Assembly: GCF_037176765.1 (NCBI RefSeq)
Contig: NC_090026.1
Location: forward strand, 132,554,752 to 132,618,751
Length of the DNA: 64,000 bases
Direction: 5' to 3'
From: Anolis sagrei
Taxonomy: Eukaryota > Chordata > Lepidosauria > Squamata > Anolidae
A program made the position numbers and the translations under genes. The notes beneath the pieces were generated by a model, which was not told where the DNA came from, made no database searches, and saw nothing but the letters and a program-made list of their open reading frames with translations. Below are positions 1-9,477 of the stretch, in pieces (the stretch's first letter is position 1; every line of letters starts with the position of its first letter).

Positions 1-423
1 CTATTCAATCTGTTAGGTCTATTAAGTCCATTCAGAGTCCACTCGCTCCAATAATCTGACTCAGTCCAATAATTCAGTAGTTTAGTAGATCCTGTTAACT
101 TTTTTTTTAATTCCACTGTGTCAGTATCTTATTGCCTTTAGCTTTCTGCTTTCTGCTTTCCCTTCTTTTTTCTTTTTTCTTCCGGTTAGGAGGCTATAGA
201 GGTAGTCTGAGATTCTCTTCTTTTCTTATTTTTCTAATCTGTCTATCACTTCTTTCTTCGGAGATAAGATTTGTTGCCCAATGAGAAGTTGATTATTTCA
301 TTAGAAACAACAATTTCAACAGAAAGGAGGAGACCATGAAAATGAACAAAATCTGGCTACCAGTATTAAAAAACTCTAAAATTACAACAGCAAAACAGCA
401 GAGAGGAAACAACCAAGCACAGC
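1..423. other. No gene recognised
   Basis: AT-rich sequence with short T and pyrimidine runs. A 75-codon open frame starts near 336, but its second half lies in a Penelope-like repeat and it resembles no protein I know. I see nothing else supportable. Confidence 0.5.
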
Positions 424-690
424 TTAACACCTCTCAACAGGGGATTTTCCCAGGCTCAGCCAGGCCTTCAAATGCTAATGAAGGTGGTCAGTTGAAACAT
501 TCACACCTAGCTCCAGCAGAGAAGAGCTCTTTGCCCCACCCCAGTCATTCCACAGATATATAAACCCCTTTTACTAGTTCCAACAGACCTCACTACCTCT
601 GAGGATGCTTGCCATAGATGTAGGCGAAACGTCAGGAGAAAATGCCTCTAGAACATGGCCATATAGCCCAAAAAAACCCACAAGAACCTA
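424..690 (+). mobile_element. Penelope-like terminal repeat, single arm
   Basis: The first 160 bases match, in reverse complement, the spacer of the fold-back copy at 28936-29359. The rest carries the shared block GATGCTTGCCATAGATG, then GGCGAAACGTCAGG, then ACATGGCCATATAGCCC, which recurs about eight times in the window. A TATA-like ATATATAAACC lies near 556-566, about 40 bases before the conserved block. Unlike most other copies it is one arm only. The Penelope assignment rests on memory of similar amniote repeats and on the retroposon-like target duplications of sister copies. Confidence 0.55.
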
Positions 691-888
691 AACATACTTT
701 GACTTTTATATAAAGAGACAACAATCACACTGACGTACACATTTTGGTGCCTCAAATGTTAGTCCTGTTTTCGGGTGTATTGGAGTTGATGATACCAATT
801 TGGTTGGTAAAACAATGCATATAAATGTGTATGGGTGCAATCAATTATACCTCAAAGGTTTTATTAAAAGAAAAAAACATTTTAAATT

Positions 889-1646
889 GGGTTGTTGTAG
901 GTTTTTCGGGTTATATGGCCATGTCCTAGAAGCATTCTCTCCTGACATTTTGCCTGCACCTATGGCAAGCAACCTCTGAGGATGCCTTTAGCCATATATG
1001 CAGGCAAACCGCAGGAGAGAATGTTTCTAGTAGGGCTGGGCAGTTTCGTTTCGTTAATTCGTAATTCGTTAAAAATTCGTTAATTTTCTTGATTACGAAA
1101 CGATAACAAACCATTCTGGAGCAACCTAAAAACGAAACGGATTTTTAACTTTGTTTTGTAAATGCTTCGGATTTCGTTATTGTATTCGTTTCGTTATCGT
1201 TTTGAGGTCGTTTCGTTATTATTTCCGCATGTCTGGGGCAAGTTTTTTGTTTAATTAGTGAAAAAAAATTATAATATCACACCAACAGTCAACAACAGAG
1301 GGAGAGGGAAGCTTCAGAAGTTCCCCCTGTCCCATTTGGATGTTTTTTAGCGTATTGCGCGGTCGCGTCCGCCATAAACGAATCGATTCGTTATTGTTTC
1401 GGAAATCGTTTCGTTAATGTTTTGCAATTTTTTTACATTTACGAAATTTTGTAAATATCAAACTTTTTTAGAGAAAAAATTTGTAATTCTTTTAAATATC
1501 GAAATGCAAAAACCCCCAAAAAACGAATCGATTTTAGAAACAAATTTTTCCGTTGTTACCCAGGCCTAGTTTCTAGAACATGACCATATAGCCCAAAAAA
1601 ACCTACAACAAGCCAGTAATTCCAGCCATGAAAGCCTTCGACAATG
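889..1646. mobile_element. Penelope-like fold-back copy, split by a hAT element
   Basis: The left arm starts GGGTTGTTGTAGG (minus orientation). The right arm runs in plus orientation and ends GAAAGCCTTCGACAATG. The two are joined head to head near 965-985. Flanking direct repeats CATTTTAAATT (878-888) and CATTTTAACTT (1647-1657) differ at one position and look like the target duplication. The right arm is interrupted by the element at 1031-1568. Confidence 0.6.
1031..1568. mobile_element. hAT-type MITE, TAGGCCTGGG family, copy 1
   Basis: Termini are TAGGGCTGGGC and ACCCAGGCCTA, flanked by a perfect 8-bp duplication GTTTCTAG (1023-1030 and 1569-1576), as in the hAT superfamily. The interior is rich in TTCGTTA-like motifs and encodes no transposase. 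Two sister copies lie at 5974-6509 and 44556-45081. Confidence 0.8.
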
Positions 1647-1925
1647 CATTTTAACTTGGTTTCATGGTGACCCTAGGCCTCAAATTGGCTTCTAAATGGA
1701 AGCTGTTTGGCAAACCATGAATATTACAGGCTTAGAACTGTATTTGTTTGTTTGGTAAGACTAATTATTACGCAGTGCATGGTATTTAGCTTTGGAGCTG
1801 GGTCCCTGATAGAGAAAAACTGGGGCCTGTGGGAGCCTTGATGCAGACTTCCTGCTGAGCCCAGTCTGTCCCAGGAGCCCCGTCTCCACTTCCCATTCCC
1901 TTTTGCTGCCCAAGAGCATCAGCAA

Positions 1926-1978
1926 AGAGGAGGAGGAGGAGGAGGAGGAGGAGGAGGAGGAGGAGGAGGAGGAGGAGA
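1926..1978 (+). repeat. (GGA)n microsatellite
   Basis: About 17 GGA/GAG units in a row, roughly 80 bases upstream of the possible first coding exon of the GIMAP-like gene. Confidence 0.9.
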
Positions 1979-2057
1979 GCTGACCTTCAGCAGGGAGGTG
2001 GTTTAAGGATTGGGGAGGGGCTTTAGGCCTTTAAAAAAAGGGTCACCCTCCTCTCAG

Positions 2058-2157
2058 ATGGAGCCCCGAGATACCTTTATTCCAGCAATATTGCCCCAGT
2101 CCTGGACCAAAGAGCCTGCTTTGGTCCCTGCTAGAACCAATGGTCAGAACAATAAGA
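2058..2157 (+). CDS. Possible first coding exon of the GIMAP-like gene
   Basis: An ATG at 2058 opens 33 codons (MEPRDTF...) plus one base before the donor A|GTGAGT at 2157/2158. The next exon begins at 2211 in the matching phase, so the joined codon would be AAC. The implied intron is only 53 nt, yet it has a clean pyrimidine tract and a TTTTAG acceptor. The bases before the ATG, TCCTCTCAG, could also be an acceptor, which would allow an upstream non-coding exon. A short A/T stretch near 2029 is a weak TATA candidate. The residues match no GIMAP N-terminus I can recall, so the exon is proposed on splice logic alone. Confidence 0.4.
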
Positions 2158-2210
2158 GTGAGTTCCCTTTGCATAACCGCTTCTTCTCTTGTTTCACTTC
2201 CATGTTTTAG

Positions 2211-2857
2211 ACACTGAACTGAGGATTGTCCTTATTGGGAAAGCTGGATCCGGAAAAAGCACCACAGGAAACACCATCCTGGGAAAGGAGCACTTTGGAA
2301 CCACATTAGTGACAAAGTTCTGTGAAAGGGTGCAAACTATAGTTGATGGGAGGAGAATTGTGGTGATTGATACTCCTGGGTTTTTCAGCACCTGTGCAAG
2401 AGAAGAAAAAACTTCCAGAGAAGTGAAAAAGTGTGTAAAGTGGTGCTACCCAGGTCCACACGCAATTATGTATGTCAAGCGTTTGTATCATTCCATTCAG
2501 GAGGATGAAGCAGTGGATAAATCAATCCAAAACGTTTTTGGCCTTAAAGCCAAGGATTACATGATCACTCTGTTCACCTGCAAAGATCATCTGGAAGGAA
2601 AGCCTTTGGAAACAGTCTTAAATGGAGATGCATCTCTTAGGGAGCAGATTAACCGATGCGGGGGCCGTTGCCTTGCTTTCAACAACAACGCTAAAGGTCA
2701 GGAGAGGGAAGATCAGGTGAACGAGCTCTTTGACATGATCGATGCCATGGTGGACAAGAACAGCAAGGCCCCTTACTACACTGAAGAGATGCTAGCCAAC
2801 AAAGAGAGATGGACAACTTCATCCAAAACACAGTCCTTCAAAACAACCAAGCAATAA
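2211..2857 (+). CDS. GIMAP (AIG1-type) GTPase, main exon
   Basis: This exon encodes about 215 residues of an AIG1-type GTP-binding domain, a family of lymphocyte and other-tissue GTPases that act at endomembranes. Visible motifs are G1/P-loop GKAGSGKST (about residues 9-17), the G2-region block GNTILGK, G3 DTPG, and a GPHAI segment of the family's conserved box. G4 is TCKD, where most relatives have TRKD or TKKD, and the last motif is FNNNA. Acceptor TTTTAG precedes 2211 and reading enters in phase 1. The stop TAA is at 2855. The C-terminus is short, lacking the coiled-coil or membrane tail of many GIMAPs, and the conserved box departs from the usual RFT form. It could be a functional short GIMAP, a divergent paralogue or a recent pseudogene; the frame is open throughout. 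Which GIMAP number it is cannot be told here. Confidence 0.85.
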
Positions 2858-3140
2858 TATTAACAAATTTTATATCCATATGAGAATGTGAGTTAATGGC
2901 ACACTGACAAATAAAGCAGTGTCATCGAGGGCATCGGAGACCCCCGCTTTCAAGTTGGTCTGACCCACAGCGGGGAGTTCCACAGTTCCTGGAAGCCACA
3001 ATTGGGACAAACTGATGAAATGTGCCCCCAACAGCCAGCTCAACCAGGGACTATACACGGCCTCTATGCCCTTCTTTCACTTTCCCCCAAACCCTAACTT
3101 TGTAGCAACCCCCCAAATAAAGACACTTGAAATTGCAACT
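2858..3140 (+). promoter_or_regulatory. Probable 3' UTR of the GIMAP-like gene with poly(A) signal
   Basis: Non-repeat sequence follows the stop codon, and AATAAA occurs at 3115-3120 in the right orientation. A T-rich stretch follows within 30 bases. Transcription past the stop is inferred, not shown. Confidence 0.5.
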
Positions 3141-3867
3141 TTTTAACTCTCTAGCCTGATACTTTGTGTCACTTCTTGCCTGAACTATCCAATTGCATGA
3201 ATTCAACCTTTTGCAGGCCGCGGGAGCCTGCGAGCCTGCCCGGAATGTCTCCCTGGTGTTCCGGGGACACCGGATCCACGTTGCTTCAAACCACGGATAC
3301 GGAGTCTCCCCTTTTGGATCCCCGTATCCACAAGATGGCGGATCGCCTCCATTTTAATGACTTATTTTTCTATGCTTAATTCTAACCCTATCTGCCACCT
3401 CGCTTTTCTTGTTACATGTCTCAACGCTCAGGAAATAACCTCTTGAGATTTAAGAATATATTTTACCAGAAACAGCTGATTGTCAAAAGTGCCGGTTCCA
3501 TTGCTGCCGCTCCAATTGCGCCTCGCCATCCCCTCGCTCCTGCCAAGTTCCTGACCCAGAGACTCGATGTGGTCCCCCCATGGGACTTTGGGGAAGAGCC
3601 TGGCCTTGAGGCCTCGGACCTTGAGGGGGAATTCTAGTTTCCCAAGGACCAAAGATTGGATCAATTGCAGCGCTGCTGGGGCTCCATCCGCGAGCTCCGG
3701 GGATACCAACCAACCCTCCCAAAGATCATGGACTCTCTACTGCATGTTTTGGACTCCGAAAAGCACCATTTTCCCCCACGAACTGTCTTCAAAAGATCTG
3801 AACTCAAAGTTTCCTTATGAAATGAATTCGTTATTAAATATCCTTGGAGGGTGGGACAAAGATGGGG
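3141..3867. other. Unassigned region, no gene supported
   Basis: Moderately GC-rich and not matched to other repeats in the window. Several 70-120 codon frames exist on both strands but none resembles a protein. It may be an unrecognised repeat, since it ends exactly where an LTR target duplication begins. Confidence 0.4.
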
Positions 3868-3872
3868 TTTAC

Positions 3873-5001
3873 TGTTATGAAATACTTATGATTTATGTGT
3901 ATGTATATTCCTCTATGAATTTTCCTTTGTACCTTTGACTTTACCAAGCCCTTGACCCCTTGCCCTCCCTTGAAGTGGCAACCAGGAAACAACCAGCTGC
4001 CTGAGAGGGTCATTTGACCTCACAAAAACAACCATTACCCGAAACCTTTGCATGGACAATAGAAAATGAAATTCCTATTCATTTTCAGAGTTAGGCTGAT
4101 AGATAGGTATTTCCTCCGGCCAGTTTTAGATTGATAGAAAACAATAAGGGCGAGACTGTCCACGGGGGGTCTTCTGCCCTGCTCCGTTTGCTTCATCCAA
4201 AACCCATCACGAACACACACACCTTCTCAGATCAGGACAGGAAAACCCGGCTTAATTCAATCACCCTCCCATTACCAAAACAATAAGCCGATCCCTCAGC
4301 TGGCCGATTTTCCAGACGCAGGGGCACATAGGTTACAGGAATGTCATAATCCTCTCATGCTCCATTGTCTCTTTCGGTCCCGCCTCCTCTTCTCTGATTC
4401 ACCAAATCCCCGAAGCAGGGAACGCTCCCTGATAGGCTCCCTCGAAGCAGAGGAGCCTTGTGATTGGCTCAGACCGGGAACGGGCTGCCAAGCCTCCTCC
4501 CAGCTGTCCAGCTATCAGCCAATCACCGTCAAGCTGGGCGGGGGAAGGAGGGCGGGAATTTTGAAATCTCTGTACCTGTTTTTACTATAAAAATGCTTCC
4601 AAACTGAGCTATCACTACATTGCATCCGCTCCAGCTGAATCACTCTAATAAAAGCCTCGGTCGCAGCTTCTTCCACTTTGGTGAGGATTTTTATTTTTAA
4701 TAACTTTTAAATCTGCTGAAATCCCTGTCTCGCCAAAGTAGCGGACCCTCTTTGGTGCGGTCCTAGGGGTCTCTCCTCCTGGGGAAGACCCTCCTAAAGT
4801 TCTTACCGACTTCATTAGTACCTAATATTTCATTTCTGATCCCAGGACAACATTCACCAATGTATGTTCTAACAGAAGAAGTCCACATCGAGATATAGTA
4901 TTGCAAATAAATACCATGTTTAGTTAAGCAGGAGGTAATAATGATAGCATGTAAAGTTTGTTTACCAGCAGGTTGGTACTCACCAGTGGACACACTCGGC
5001 A
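3873..5001 (+). mobile_element. Probable solo LTR (fossil)
   Basis: Starts TGTTATGAAA and ends ACTCGGCA, flanked by a 5-bp direct repeat TTTAC (3868-3872 and 5002-5006). Inside are CCAAT-type boxes near 4460 and 4515, a TATA-like TATAAAAATG near 4587 and AATAAA at about 4649, in the order expected of a plus-strand LTR. No internal coding region is seen beside it. Family (Ty3-like or endogenous retrovirus) is undetermined. It reads as an old solo LTR. Confidence 0.6.
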
Positions 5002-5052
5002 TTTACTGGATCTGGAGTATCCCAAAGGGCTATCCATCTACATATATTAAAT

Positions 5053-5666
5053 ACTAGCTGTACCCACCACGCATTGCTATGGCCAACCATCCTTCCCTCT
5101 TTCTCTCCTTCTTTCTTTCTCTCCTTCCTTCCTTTTTCCTTTCCTTTTCTCCTTCCTCCTCTTCCTCTTCCCTACCTCCCTCCCCCTTATCTTTCCCTTC
5201 CTCTTTCTCCCCTTTCTTCTTTCTCTACCTATTCTTGGACTCCAACTCCCAGCAGTCCTCCTGATCTATCTATCTACCTACCTACCTATCTCTATCCAAT
5301 CTATCTATCTGGAGGATTGCTGGGAGCTGCAGTCCAGGAATAGGAAATTGGAAATATGCAGGGATTGGGATGCTCTCAAAGAGATCATCCTCCTCTCCTA
5401 AAGGGCCTGGTCTATGGGATGCTGGGAGCTGTAGTCCAGAAGAATGGATATGCTATTGTGTGTTTTGTTTGCCGGAGGAGTTGTTTCTGCGCATGCGCTG
5501 TAGCGTCTTTTTTTTTAAAAAAATGATTTTTAAGTCCCTTCTGCTGTGTTTTTATGAGTGATGGTCACTCCCCGGCCTGAGAGGTGTCTTGTGTCCAAAT
5601 TTGGTGTCAATTCACCCAGTGGTTTTTGAGTTATGTTAATCCCACAAATTAACATTACATTTTTAT
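5053..5666 (+). repeat. CTAGCTG-type interspersed repeat, copy 1
   Basis: Begins ACTAGCTGTACCC and ends in a block found in every copy, ATCCCACAAA then CATTTTTATTTATATAGA. The interior contains CTTT/CCTT pyrimidine runs (about 5095-5232) and ATCT tracts (about 5262-5315). The family is abundant in this window, also on the minus strand at 30028-30576. I could not assign it to a known class; no inverted ends or coding frame are seen. Confidence 0.65.
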
Positions 5667-5676
5667 TTATATAGAC

Positions 5677-5970
5677 TAGCCATCCCTTGCCATGCGTTGC
5701 TGTGGCCCAGTCTGTGTATATATGTGCTTTGTGTGTGTATATGTGTGTATATGTGTATATATGTGTGGTTTTGTGTATGCGTTGTAATGTATGTTTTATT
5801 TTTTGTTTTTTTAAGTCCCTTCAGCTGTGTTTTTCAGTGTTTTTATAAGTGAAGGACACTCGTTGGCCTAATATGCATATTGTGTCCAAATTTGGCGTCA
5901 ATTCATCCAGTGGTTTTTGAGTTATGTTAATCCCACAAACAAACATTACATTTTTATTTATACAGATTTC
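5677..5970 (+). repeat. CTAGCTG-type interspersed repeat, copy 2 (short)
   Basis: Follows copy 1 almost directly, beginning CTAGCCATCCC and ending CATTTTTATTTATACAGA. It contains a degenerate TATG/TGTG tract at about 5712-5775. Much shorter inside than other copies, which suggests that internal units expand and contract. Confidence 0.6.
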
Positions 5971-5973
5971 CAT

Positions 5974-6509
5974 TAGGCCTGGGTAACAACGGAAAAATTT
6001 GTTTCTAAAATCGATTCGTTTTTTGGGGGTTTTTGCGTTTCGTTATTTAAAATAATTACAAAATTTTCCTTTTAAAAAGTTCGATATTTACGAAATTTCG
6101 TAAATGTGAAAAAAATTACAAAACATTAACGAATCGATTTCCGAAACAATAACGAATCGATTCGTTAATGGCGGACGTGACCGCGAAATACGCTAAAAAA
6201 CCTCCAAAAACTTCTGAAGCTTTTCTCTCCCTCTGTTGTTGACTGTTGGTGTGATATTATAATTTTTTTCACTAATTAAACAAAAAACAACCATAAAACT
6301 TGCCCCAGACATGCGGAAATAATAACGAAACGACCTCAAAACAATAACGAAACGAATACAATAACAAAATACGAAGCATTTACAAAACTATTTAAAAATT
6401 CATTTTTAAAAAAAATTGCTCCAGAATGGTTTGTTATCGTTTTGTAATTGAAAAAATTAACTAATTATTAACGAATTACGAATTAACGAAATGAAACCGC
6501 CCAGCCCTA
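5974..6509. mobile_element. hAT-type MITE, TAGGCCTGGG family, copy 2
   Basis: Termini TAGGCCTGGGTAAC and CCCAGCCCTA, with a perfect 8-bp target duplication ATTTCCAT (5966-5973 and 6510-6517). It is inverted relative to copy 1 and has no coding capacity. Confidence 0.8.
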
Positions 6510-6884
6510 ATTTCCATGTATATCAAAAATGGAACACAAAATTCCGTTTTTGGGAAGGTCTTTTAAGCCCATCCAAAGCGGGCATTTGGGCAACATCTCC
6601 ATGCCTTAGTAAGCTGTCTTCTAAGAAAAGAGGATTCAAAAAAGAAAACAGTATCCATGCAGCTATACCTTGCCTGGAGAAAGGCAAGATGCGTCCTTAC
6701 TCAAAGAAGACAAAAGGTAGAGAGAGGCCAAAATGGAGAATGACCACATGGCCAAACCTCAGGGCAATTAAGCCGGGGCAATCAAGATAGCTTTAAAGAG
6801 GAAGTTACCACATCCCTCACAGATATCACATTGGTAAATATTCAAAGGGGAGGGAGTAGATAGTGGCAAAAAGAAGAGTGAGAC
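6510..6884. other. No gene recognised
   Basis: A 99-codon frame spans 6491-6790, but it begins inside the hAT element and shows no domain. Nothing else can be supported here. Confidence 0.4.
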
Positions 6885-7587
6885 TGTGCCGTCGCACCTG
6901 GGGCTATTATTCTCAATAAAGGAGGGATGGGCGTGGCATCTTTCCCCAGGGGATTGCTTCTTGCCCTCCTATAGGAAACTGGAACTTTCAAGAACCCAAA
7001 ACACTGTAAATAACTCAAAATAAGTTTTATTGATCACAAAGTCATTTCTTTAAAGCAATGAGCTGGAAAACTTCAGAGGGGTGAAGGAAAATATACGTTA
7101 CAGTCTTAATTAGTCCTGGGTTCAAGGGGTTTGAAGCTGAGAAGCCTCACCAAGTTTCCTCTTTCCTCAATGGCTGTGAATGCCTATGTTTTGAAGACTC
7201 AGGATCTTCCTTTGGTGCCAAAAGAACCCGATTGAAGGCGCTTGGGTCTCCTCAATGTTGTCCAGGATGATCTGGACATAAAGCATGAGCCCCAAGGGTA
7301 AAAAACCTCAGAACTGGTGCTAAGAGGTAATTTAAATCAGGGTCCTTTAGAGTCAAGTCTCTTACGTCCATATGGCAGGAACTCTGATGGCAGAATGAGA
7401 AAGAAAAGGAAGCTCTCCCCTCCTGCAGGAAGGGGTGGAGCCAAACAGTACTGATTGACAGCTATAAGTAACAATTCATACAACTATACATAAGAAGGGT
7501 AAAAGGGGCAGTATTAAGCATGATACAACAGCTTAAATCTTGCAACTAACAGTTTTACACATAGGTGGCGCCACTTGCGCCGTCACA
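6885..7587 (-). mobile_element. Solo LTR (fossil), minus orientation
   Basis: Plus-strand ends are TGTGCCGTCGCACC and GCGCCGTCACA, flanked by a perfect 5-bp duplication GAGAC (6880-6884 and 7588-7592). Read on the minus strand it has a TATA-like CTTATAG near 7466 and AATAAA near 7028. No internal region is attached. The 5-bp duplication suits a Ty3-like element or an endogenous retrovirus; family not fixed. Confidence 0.7.
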
Positions 7588-7592
7588 GAGAC

Positions 7593-7610
7593 AACCCCCC
7601 CCCCCCCCAG
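7593..7610 (+). repeat. Poly-C run
   Basis: A run of about 16 C directly after the LTR target duplication. Confidence 0.9.
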
Positions 7611-7689
7611 CCCCTTCTGAAATAGACATGCATAGGAATTTGGGGGAGGAATCCCTCACTCTAATCCTATCTAGACTAAGTACTCATTG

Positions 7690-8621
7690 AGGGCTGGAGA
7701 CTTGTGCAGACAGGGATGAAACCCATCAGAAACAAATGCTGTTTTTCTCTCCCCACATCAAGGAGAAATTCTACTGTCAGCTGGACACCTTCCTATCGGG
7801 GATACCTAAGGAGGTCAAAATCATCCTGCTGGGGGACTTTAATGCAAGAGTCAGGCGAGACTTCGACCTGTGGCCAGGCACCATAGGAAAAGACGGGGTT
7901 GGAAAACAGCAACTCGAATGGCATCCTGCTTCTCACCAAATGTGTGGAACACAACCTTGTCATCACCAACACGCTCTTCCGCCAGAAAAACAAGTTCAAG
8001 ACATCATGGAAGCACCCCCGGTCAAAGCACTGGCACCTCTTAGACTATGTAATCACACGTGCCAGAGACCGCTGTGAGGTGCTCCTCACAAGAGCCATGA
8101 CAGGTGCTGACGACTGCTGGGCTGACCACAGGCTAATCCCATCCGTGATGGCTATCAAGATTGCCCCCAAGCGCAGACTACAAGGAAGAAAGATAAGGCG
8201 CAGGGATTTTTCAAAGCCACAAAGGTCATCTATGGACCAAGAAACCATGGCATACAGCCTCTCCGCTCATCAGATGGAACCAAACTCCTGAAGGACCAAA
8301 AATCAATTGCACTACGTTGGAAAGAACACTACCAAAGCCTCCTGAACCGCAGTTCCAATGTGGCCGAAGAGGTTCTCTCACAAATCCCGCAACAACAAAC
8401 CAGGGATGAGCTCGCAGCACTGCCTAGTTTGGAAGAAGTCAGCAATGCCATCAGCCAACAAAAGAATAACAAAGCCAGCGGACCTGATGGGATCCCTGCT
8501 GAAATCTTTAAAGAGGGAGGACCTGAGCTGACACAACAACTCCACCAGCTCATAGAAAAAGTGTGGGTGACCGAGAAAGTCCCAGCAGATTTCAAGGATG
8601 CCACCATCATCACCCTCTTCA
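7690..8621 (+). mobile_element. Non-LTR retrotransposon fragment: endonuclease and start of RT
   Basis: Frames in this stretch encode pieces of an APE-type endonuclease: ILLGDFNARV near 7820, the block KHWHLLDYVI near 8030 and ADHRLI near 8125. Next comes the linker before the reverse transcriptase, KASGPDGIPAEIF near 8480. At least two frame changes separate the pieces (about 7900 and 8300). The copy is cut off where a CR1 tail begins near 8622. A 3' end of what appears to be the same family lies at 50105-50665. The clade (RTE/CR1-like) was not assigned. Confidence 0.75.
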
Positions 8622-8818
8622 TAGAATCATAGAAGTTGGAAGAGACCTCATGGGCCATCCAGTCCAACCCCATTCTGCCAAGAAGCAGGAATATTGCATT
8701 CAAATCACCCCTGACAGAAGGCCATCCAGCCTCTGTTTAAAAGCTTCCAAAGAAGGAGCCTCCACCACACTCTGGGGCAGAAAGTTCCACTGCTGAACGG
8801 CTCTCACAGTCAGGAAGA
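8622..8818 (-). mobile_element. CR1 LINE 3' end, minus
   Basis: Reverse complement of the CR1 tail: ATAGAATCATAGAAG, GGGCCATCCAGTCCAACCCC, then the segment encoding the last ORF2 residues (SLEAFKQRL type). It is 5'-truncated and interrupts the preceding LINE. Confidence 0.85.
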
Positions 8819-8858
8819 ACATGGCCATATAGCCTGAAAAAACCTACAACAACCCAAT
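8819..8858 (+). mobile_element. Penelope-like end fragment
   Basis: The 40 bases ACATGGCCATATAGCC to CTACAACAACCC match the outer part of the Penelope-like arm. It abuts the CR1 fragment directly. Confidence 0.6.
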
Positions 8859-9338
8859 AATAATATTTTATTATTATTACCATTGTAAAAGCCGACGGGT
8901 GAGATATAAAAGTTGAAGCAGATGTCCACCAGCATTAAAACTAACATTTTGAACATGCATACCTTTTTCTCTCCAATGTGTAGTTCTCTTTCTCTTCTCA
9001 AGATAGATTTTGCTTCCCTTAAATGGAAATTATGCAGAGACTCTGATAACCCTGATCCATAACTATACCTCGGGCTTTGCAATGAATTCATCCCTCCTTT
9101 CAACAATTATCATGCTCACCATAGTTAATACCTTCTAGCGCCCCCTCCCGCCCCCCCTTATGTGGACAGTGAAGACAATATATATTTTGCCAAGTTTTCA
9201 ATGGATTTTGTCTGTTAATTGTGCTACCTTTTGTTTGTTTCTACAGATTCATTTTTCTTTCTTGTTTGTTGTGTAATTGTTAAAAATACCACCTTGAGGG
9301 CACTTATACAGTAGAATAATAATAATCATCATCATCAT
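8859..9338. other. No gene recognised
   Basis: AT-rich, with short ATT and ATC runs near 8860 and 9320. A 98-codon minus frame has no recognisable domain. Confidence 0.4.
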
Positions 9339-9477
9339 CATCTTTATTTATATTTTATTTATTTATTTATTTGGTTTACTTTTACTTCTCACCCTGAAGG
9401 GGACTCAGGGCGGCTATACCCCGCCACCATCTCCCCAAAGGGGACTCGGAGCAGCTTACATGAGGCCAAGCCCAGCG
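9339..9477 (-). mobile_element. L2-type LINE 3' tail, minus
   Basis: Contains CCCCGCCACCATCTCCCC, GGGGACTCGG and CTTACATGAGGCCAAGCCC. This is the reverse complement of the 3' end of the L2 copies at 43900-44148 and 47880-47994. Confidence 0.75.

Noticed and set aside
336-563. 75-codon frame near the left edge
   Set aside because: It runs into the Penelope-like terminal repeat and carries no known motif.
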